Shown here: positions 5,651-9,052 of the stretch, piece by piece
How the letters are laid out: every line of letters starts with the position of its first letter
How positions within the stretch are numbered: position 1 is the stretch's first letter
Source: a candidate division Hyd24-12 bacterium UBA5074
GTDB lineage: Bacteria; Fermentibacterota; Fermentibacteria; Fermentibacterales; Fermentibacteraceae
Direction of reading: 5' to 3'
Length of the DNA: 9,052 nucleotides
NCBI GenBank assembly: GCA_002414865.1
Contig: DIAQ01000100.1
Coordinates: 1,776 to 10,827, forward strand
Program-made: the position numbers and the translations under genes
Notes under the pieces: generated by a model
What the model was told of the DNA's origin: nothing
Seen by the model: the letters and a program-made list of their open reading frames with translations, nothing else
Database searches by the model: none

Positions 5651-7362
5651 GGCCCCTCCGAGGCCACGGGCTCCAGCCTGTTCGTGGCGAAATCCCTCCA
5701 CACCGCGAAATCCGAATCGTCCAGCGCCTCGGAGAGGTTGATCTGCGATACATCCATCTCAGCGGCTATGTATCTAACTCCTGACATCCGGAGATCGGCC
5801 GCTATCGAGTCGGCGCTCATGCCCCGGTAGATCCTGTCGAGCAACGGGATGGGGAATCTGGACTCCTCGAAGATCACGGGCGCGGGGAAGTAGAAGGCCC
5901 TGTTTCCCATGTTCACGAACAGGGTCGTGTCGTCGTCCTCGAGCACGCTGTCACAGATCTCGTAGAATCCCATGTAGGGCAGACGGCTCTGCAGGAAATC
6001 CTCCTCCCCCGCCTCCCAGGGCTTCTCTGCGGCGTACAGCCTGACGAGCCAGGATGCGCTCCAGCCGAGACACACGGCCGCCATCACCTTCGCAGCGATC
6101 CCCGCGAAGCCGCGCCGGGAGAAGGCCTCGCCCAGGCCCTCCGCGGCCGGCAGGCACAGCATCGCCAGGCCGGGCAGCAGATACCTAGTCCTGATGGAAT
6201 GCCCCATGAACACGATGGAGAGGATTATCACCGCAGCCGGGATGACGATCCTGCGCCGATTCCTGCCCAGCATCAGGAACAGGAGAGTGCCTGCCAGCAG
6301 GAGGGGTCCCGAGGCGCCGTCGAAGCTGCGCGGATCGTCCCACCTGCCGCCCAGCGATACCCTCAGCGGAAGCATCACATAACCGAGCGGTCCGTCCACT
6401 GCGGAAACGAATCGTCCGTAGTCGTCGATGAGCTGCTGCGACTGGGGCGCAAGCTCCCTCGCCGTCCCGAACAAGCCACTGAGGAGAGGGTAGACCGGAT
6501 TCGAGTGCTCCACCAGGTTGGGGACGGCCCAGGGGAGGCACAGCAGGAGGATGAGACCCCAGCAGGCCGCCAGGCGCCCGGGGCTCAGTCTGAAGCGCAG
6601 GGGCAGGGCTGCTGCGACCACCGCAGCGACGACCAGCCCGTTGTACTTGCAGGCGGCGGCCGCCGCTGCCCACACGGCCGCCCTTGCCGGCCTGCCCTGG
6701 CCGGAGGTCAGCTCGACGAAGGCCAGCACGGAGAAGAGGACCAGGAAGGAGTCGGCATATGCCCAGGTGGCGTTGCGGAATGCCTCGGGGATGCTCAGCA
6801 GGATGAGAGCGGCGAGTATGCCGTCTCCCCTCCGCCTCTCCCCGCCCCCCTCCACCAGGGCCGCGAGCGAGCACAGGAAGCCCGCCAGGCTGACGGTTCC
6901 CGCCGCCCTGAAGCCGATGGTCCCTCCCGTCAGCGCGTAAAGCAGCTCGACGAGATACGGATAGGAGAAGAAGCGGGCCCATCCCGGCCTGTAGATTGCG
7001 CCGGATTCGAGCCAGAGCCTCGGGAGGTAGAGATGGTGGTTCATGGCGTCGCGAGCCACGGGGGGCATTCCGGCCAGGGGCAGGAGGACGAGGGCCGCCG
7101 CGAGGACCAGGATCAGGCCCCTGCCATGCGGGCTCCTGCGATTCATCAGCAACGAGGCGACGGAGAGCCCGAGCACGGCCCACAGCATGACAGGGGTCAG
7201 CAGGCCGGCCCACCCGAGGATGCCGGTAATAGTGCATATGACGAGGATTCCGGCGCCCAGCCGCACCGGCACGGGGCTGCGGCCGGCCACCGCGCCGCCC
7301 GCCCCCTCGAAGGCGAGGAAGAGGGCAAGGAGCTGAACGAAGGCCACCGAGAACTGCCCCAT
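5536..7362 (-). CDS. GT-C-fold integral membrane glycosyltransferase
   Basis: 608 residues from the ATG at 7362; a GTG at 7380 would add six. Neither has a visible Shine-Dalgarno, so the start is uncertain. It resembles the GT39/GT83-like lipid-phosphate-sugar-dependent transferases: many hydrophobic helices over about residues 5-440 and then a soluble C-terminal domain. The first large loop contains PPVARDAMNHHLYLPRLWLESG (about 100-121), whose acidic and His residues sit where the catalytic Asp/Glu of GT-C enzymes lies. Later landmarks are ATWAYADSFLVLF, CKYNGLVVAAVVAA, the PW...P-N-L-V-E-x-S-NPVYPL stretch near 277-293, and RTRYLLPGLAMLCLP near 391-405. Such enzymes move sugars from polyprenyl-phosphate donors on the outer face of the inner membrane. 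The family core appears to end at GPYILFRL (about 569-576). The remaining 32 residues are Ser/Lys/Glu-rich and lie mostly antisense to the RHH gene. Acceptor unknown. Confidence 0.85.
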   Translation of the reverse strand: MGQFSVAFVQLLALFLAFEGAGGAVAGRSPVPVRLGAGILVICTITGILGWAGLLTPVMLWAVLGLSVASLLMNRRSPHGRGLILVLAAALVLLPLAGMPPVARDAMNHHLYLPRLWLESGAIYRPGWARFFSYPYLVELLYALTGGTIGFRAAGTVSLAGFLCSLAALVEGGGERRRGDGILAALILLSIPEAFRNATWAYADSFLVLFSVLAFVELTSGQGRPARAAVWAAAAAACKYNGLVVAAVVAAALPLRFRLSPGRLAACWGLILLLCLPWAVPNLVEHSNPVYPLLSGLFGTARELAPQSQQLIDDYGRFVSAVDGPLGYVMLPLRVSLGGRWDDPRSFDGASGPLLLAGTLLFLMLGRNRRRIVIPAAVIILSIVFMGHSIRTRYLLPGLAMLCLPAAEGLGEAFSRRGFAGIAAKVMAAVCLGWSASWLVRLYAAEKPWEAGEEDFLQSRLPYMGFYEICDSVLEDDDTTLFVNMGNRAFYFPAPVIFEESRFPIPLLDRIYRGMSADSIAADLRMSGVRYIAAEMDVSQINLSEALDDSDFAVWRDFATNRLEPVASEGPYILFRLDAEKASSTLRKSSPSSETLVKSTGMEDNASM

Positions 7363-7390
7363 GAGCGTAAGAGAACACACGGGGAACCCC

Positions 7391-7443
7391 GCAGCAAGCT
7401 CACCCGGCCTTGCAGCCGGGCCGTCCCGGGGTTAGCTTGCTGC
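7391..7443. repeat. 10-bp inverted repeat enclosing a GC hairpin between divergent glycosyltransferase genes
   Basis: GCAGCAAGCT (7391-7400) and AGCTTGCTGC (7434-7443) are perfect inverted arms 33 bp apart. Inside them CCCGGC (7403-7408) and GCCGGG (7415-7420) form a 6-bp stem with loop CTTGCA. AACCCC (7385-7390) can also pair with GGGGTT (7428-7433), which is not compatible with simple nesting. The right arm ends two bases before the GT2 ATG, so the structure could act as a regulator-binding operator or as an RNA hairpin over the start. Confidence 0.6.
7410..7438 (+). promoter_or_regulatory. Possible leaderless promoter of the GT2 gene
   Basis: TTGCAG (7410-7415), a 17-base spacer and TAGCTT (7433-7438, matching TANNNT) would place transcription initiation at the A of the ATG at 7446. 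The -35 is weak (3/6). The idea rests mainly on the absence of a Shine-Dalgarno and on the -10 to ATG distance of seven bases. Confidence 0.2.
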
Positions 7444-7445
7444 CC

Positions 7446-8405
7446 ATGGAACACAGGCTGCTCGTAGGCATACCTGCGCTCGACGAGTCGAAGACCGTCG
7501 CGACCGTCGTCGGCAGGGTTCCCCGCAGCATCCCGGGCGTGAACAGGGTGGATGTGCTCGTCGTAGATGACGGCTCGCATGACTCCACCGCCGCCGAAGC
7601 CGCCGCCGCGGGTGCCAGGGTCATCTGCCACCGGAGGAACCGTGGTCTCGGGGCCAGCTTCCGCACATCCCTGGGTGCCGCGAGGGCCGGCGGCCATACC
7701 ATCCTCGTGACGATCGACGCCGACGGCCAGTTCGACGCCGCCGACATTCCCTCCCTGGTCGAGCCCATCGTCTCGGGCCGGGCCGATGTGGTCACCTGCA
7801 GCAGGTTCCTGTCCTCGGGCAGCTCCTTCCCGCTGGTCAAGAGGCTCGGCAACAGGCTGGTCGCGTCAACCGTGAGCTCCCTCTGCGGCCTGCGCATCCA
7901 CGACGCCACCTGCGGCTTCAGGGCCTACGGCCCCCTGGCCCTCGAGCAGATCAGCTCGTTCAGCAGGTTCACCTACACCCAGGAGGCGCTGATCGACCTG
8001 GCCTGGAAGGGTCTTGACATCCTCGAGGTGCCCCTCCCCGTCCGCCCCTCCCGTGAGCACGGGAAGTCGCGCATCTCCTCGAATCTCTGGCGGTATGCCG
8101 CACTCTCGCTGGGGGCCATGTACTCGGCCGCCCATGACCACATGCCCTGGCGCTTCTACGGCCTGCCGGGCCTGCTGCTGATTCTCGCCGGCCTGGCGAT
8201 GGAGATCTTCGTCTTCGTCCGATGGCTGCTCGTTTCGCTGATAACCCCCTTCAAGGGCGTCGCGATCGCAGGCCTGTTCCTCGTGGTCCTCGGGCTGCTG
8301 CTCCTGATGGTCGCCTCCCTCGCGGACACCTCCTCCCACACGAGGCATCTCCTCGAGGACCTCATCGCGGCCGACGTCAGGAGGAACCGCGGTGAAGATG
8401 CCTGA
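7446..8405 (+). CDS. GT2 polyprenyl-phosphate sugar synthase-like glycosyltransferase with two C-terminal TM helices
   Basis: 319 residues. The GT-A catalytic domain resembles dolichol-phosphate mannose/glucose synthases, which transfer a sugar from a nucleotide donor to polyprenyl phosphate at the inner membrane. Seen in order: VGIPALDES (7-15; the family usually has Asn-Glu where this has Asp-Glu), VLVVDDGSHDST (37-48), HRRNRGLGASFRTSLGAA (62-79), the metal-binding DADGQF (91-96), DATCGFRAY (153-161), the TYTQEALI segment (176-183) and RPSREHGKSRI (200-210, the R-x-H-G-x-S type motif). Transmembrane helices lie at about 236-258 and 272-293, then a short basic tail. The sugar cannot be read from sequence. 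The ATG at 7446 fits the family start; in-frame TTG codons upstream (7410, 7437) would add residues from the inverted repeat. No Shine-Dalgarno is visible. Its 3' end overlaps the ABC gene by 14 bp. The product is a plausible donor for the divergent GT-C enzyme. Confidence 0.88.
   Translation: MEHRLLVGIPALDESKTVATVVGRVPRSIPGVNRVDVLVVDDGSHDSTAAEAAAAGARVICHRRNRGLGASFRTSLGAARAGGHTILVTIDADGQFDAADIPSLVEPIVSGRADVVTCSRFLSSGSSFPLVKRLGNRLVASTVSSLCGLRIHDATCGFRAYGPLALEQISSFSRFTYTQEALIDLAWKGLDILEVPLPVRPSREHGKSRISSNLWRYAALSLGAMYSAAHDHMPWRFYGLPGLLLILAGLAMEIFVFVRWLLVSLITPFKGVAIAGLFLVVLGLLLLMVASLADTSSHTRHLLEDLIAADVRRNRGEDA
8379..8384 (+). promoter_or_regulatory. Shine-Dalgarno that favours the GTG start of the ABC ATPase gene
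   Basis: AGGAGG lies seven bases before the in-frame GTG at 8392 and thirteen before the in-frame ATG at 8398. It sits inside the GT2 coding region, consistent with coupled translation. Confidence 0.5.
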
Positions 8406-9052
8406 AGCGGCCGATGCCGCTTCCCTCTCCGGAGTCACGAAGAGCTTCCCGGAGTGCCTGCCCGGGCGCAGGCTGTTCGGGAGGCGGCGACGACGGCAGG
8501 TGCTCGGGGGCGTGACTTTCGCACTCCGCCGGGGCACGGTGACCGCCCTGACGGGCTCCAACGGGAGCGGCAAGACCACCATGATCCGCCTCCTCGCGGG
8601 TCTGCTCACGCCGGACGATGGGCTGGTCAGGGTCGCAGGGCTCGATCCTGCATCGCAGCACACGGCCACGGCGTCGATCACCGGGCTCGCGCTCGGGGGC
8701 GAGAGGAGCTTCTACTGGAGGCTGAGCGCCAGGCGCAACCTGGCATACTTCGGAGCGCTGCAGGGCCTTCATGGCAGGAAGCTGGCCTCCGGCATCGAAC
8801 GGGCATGCGAGGGAACCGGCCTCTCCGAGGTGCTGGAAACGCCGGTCGAGGCGCTCTCCGCGGGGTACAGGCAGAGGCTTGCGCTGGCCAGGGCTGTCGT
8901 CGCCCGCCCCCGGCTGCTCCTCCTCGACGAGCCCTTCAGGAGCCTCGACTGCGATGTCCTCCCCTCTGTGGAGGAGATGCTGCGGGAGATCGCGAGCGAA
9001 GGTGCGGCCATACTAATCGCGGGCCCTTCGGCCGCTGACTGCGGCAGCCTCC
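8392..9052 (+). CDS. ABC-2-type transporter ATP-binding protein (runs off right edge)
   Basis: 220 codons are visible. It is the nucleotide-binding subunit of an ABC exporter, which powers transport by a membrane permease presumably encoded further right. Seen: a basic stretch GRRRRRQ (30-36), Walker A GSNGSGKTT (55-63), the ABC signature LSAGYRQRLALARA (155-168), Walker B with catalytic Glu LLLLDEP (175-181) and D-loop FRSLD (182-186). Around residues 102-125 GGERSFYWRLSARRNLAYF resembles the Q-loop region of ABC-2 exporters, but Glu replaces the usual Gln. The H-loop position, after the strand AAILIA (205-210), reads GPSAAD with no histidine. The GTG start at 8392 is chosen by SD spacing and overlaps GT2 by 14 bp, so the two are probably co-transcribed. 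Linkage to two glycosyltransferases suggests glycan or lipid export; substrate unknown. Confidence 0.88.
   Translation, partial: MKMPEAADAASLSGVTKSFPECLPGRRLFGRRRRRQVLGGVTFALRRGTVTALTGSNGSGKTTMIRLLAGLLTPDDGLVRVAGLDPASQHTATASITGLALGGERSFYWRLSARRNLAYFGALQGLHGRKLASGIERACEGTGLSEVLETPVEALSAGYRQRLALARAVVARPRLLLLDEPFRSLDCDVLPSVEEMLREIASEGAAILIAGPSAADCGSL

Noticed and set aside
6185..7378. 397-codon minus-strand open frame overlapping the GT-C gene in another frame
   Set aside because: Same strand as the real gene but Arg/Gly/Pro-rich with no hydrophobic segments; an out-of-frame reading, not a frameshifted copy.
7381..7443. Rho-independent terminator at the GC hairpin
   Set aside because: No T-run follows on either strand and it lies between divergent gene starts, where a terminator has no purpose.
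6199..7467. 422-codon plus-strand open frame antisense to the GT-C gene
   Set aside because: Gln/Glu/Gly/Arg-rich composition is the antisense image of a hydrophobic membrane protein; it also crosses the structured gap into the GT2 start.
8377..8772. 131-codon minus-strand open frame opposite the ABC ATPase gene
   Set aside because: Antisense to Walker A and the GT2/ABC junction; Pro/Arg/Glu-rich shadow with no start signal.
1..9052. CRISPR array, tRNA, rRNA, insertion sequence, integrase or attachment site
   Set aside because: No regularly spaced direct repeats, no tRNA-like cloverleaf with a T-loop GTTCRA box, no transposase-like reading frame and no terminal inverted repeats with target duplications were seen on reading both strands.

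Overview
The window is high-GC DNA from a diderm (Gram-negative type) bacterium. A secretin, two lipoproteins and a complete type IV pilus (T4P) alignment operon show this. Arginine codons are often AGG, most starts have strong GGAGG-type Shine-Dalgarno sites, and several genes start with GTG. I cannot name the organism. The unusual domain fusions suggest an uncultivated or deep-branching lineage, possibly in the FCB superphylum, but that is a guess.

Left half (1-5145, all minus strand, read right to left): a pilMNOPQ-type operon in the classical order, heavily remodelled. PilM and PilN are one 592-residue fusion. A small lipoprotein with a transthyretin/CarboxypepD-regulatory-like domain sits between PilN and PilO. 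PilO is ordinary. PilP carries about 300 extra N-terminal residues that look like a six-bladed beta-propeller. PilQ (AMIN, STN/N0 and the start of N1) runs off the left edge. Junctions are tight (10, 34 and 12 nt, then a 1-nt TGATG overlap), so this should be one transcript. It builds the inner-membrane-to-outer-membrane alignment complex of the pilus: cytoplasmic actin-like PilM, inner-membrane PilN/PilO, periplasmic PilP and the outer-membrane PilQ pore.

Middle (5146-5650): a 193-bp AT-richer divergent promoter region, the longest gene-free stretch in the window. It holds back-to-back candidate sigma70 promoters whose -35 boxes form an inverted repeat. To its right is a small plus-strand gene for a putative ribbon-helix-helix DNA-binding protein, a possible regulator of the pil operon.

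Right half (5536-9052): an envelope-glycan cluster. A minus-strand GT-C-fold membrane glycosyltransferase has a 3' end that overlaps the RHH gene convergently by 115 bp. It is divergent from a plus-strand GT2 enzyme of the polyprenyl-phosphate-sugar synthase type, which overlaps by 14 bp an ABC-transporter ATPase that runs off the right edge. The 83-bp gap between the divergent glycosyltransferases holds a 10-bp perfect inverted repeat around a 6-bp GC hairpin, and neither start there has a visible Shine-Dalgarno. A plausible reading is that GT2 makes a lipid-linked sugar, the GT-C enzyme transfers it outside the membrane, and the ABC system exports a glycan or lipid. No sequence evidence ties these genes to pilin glycosylation.
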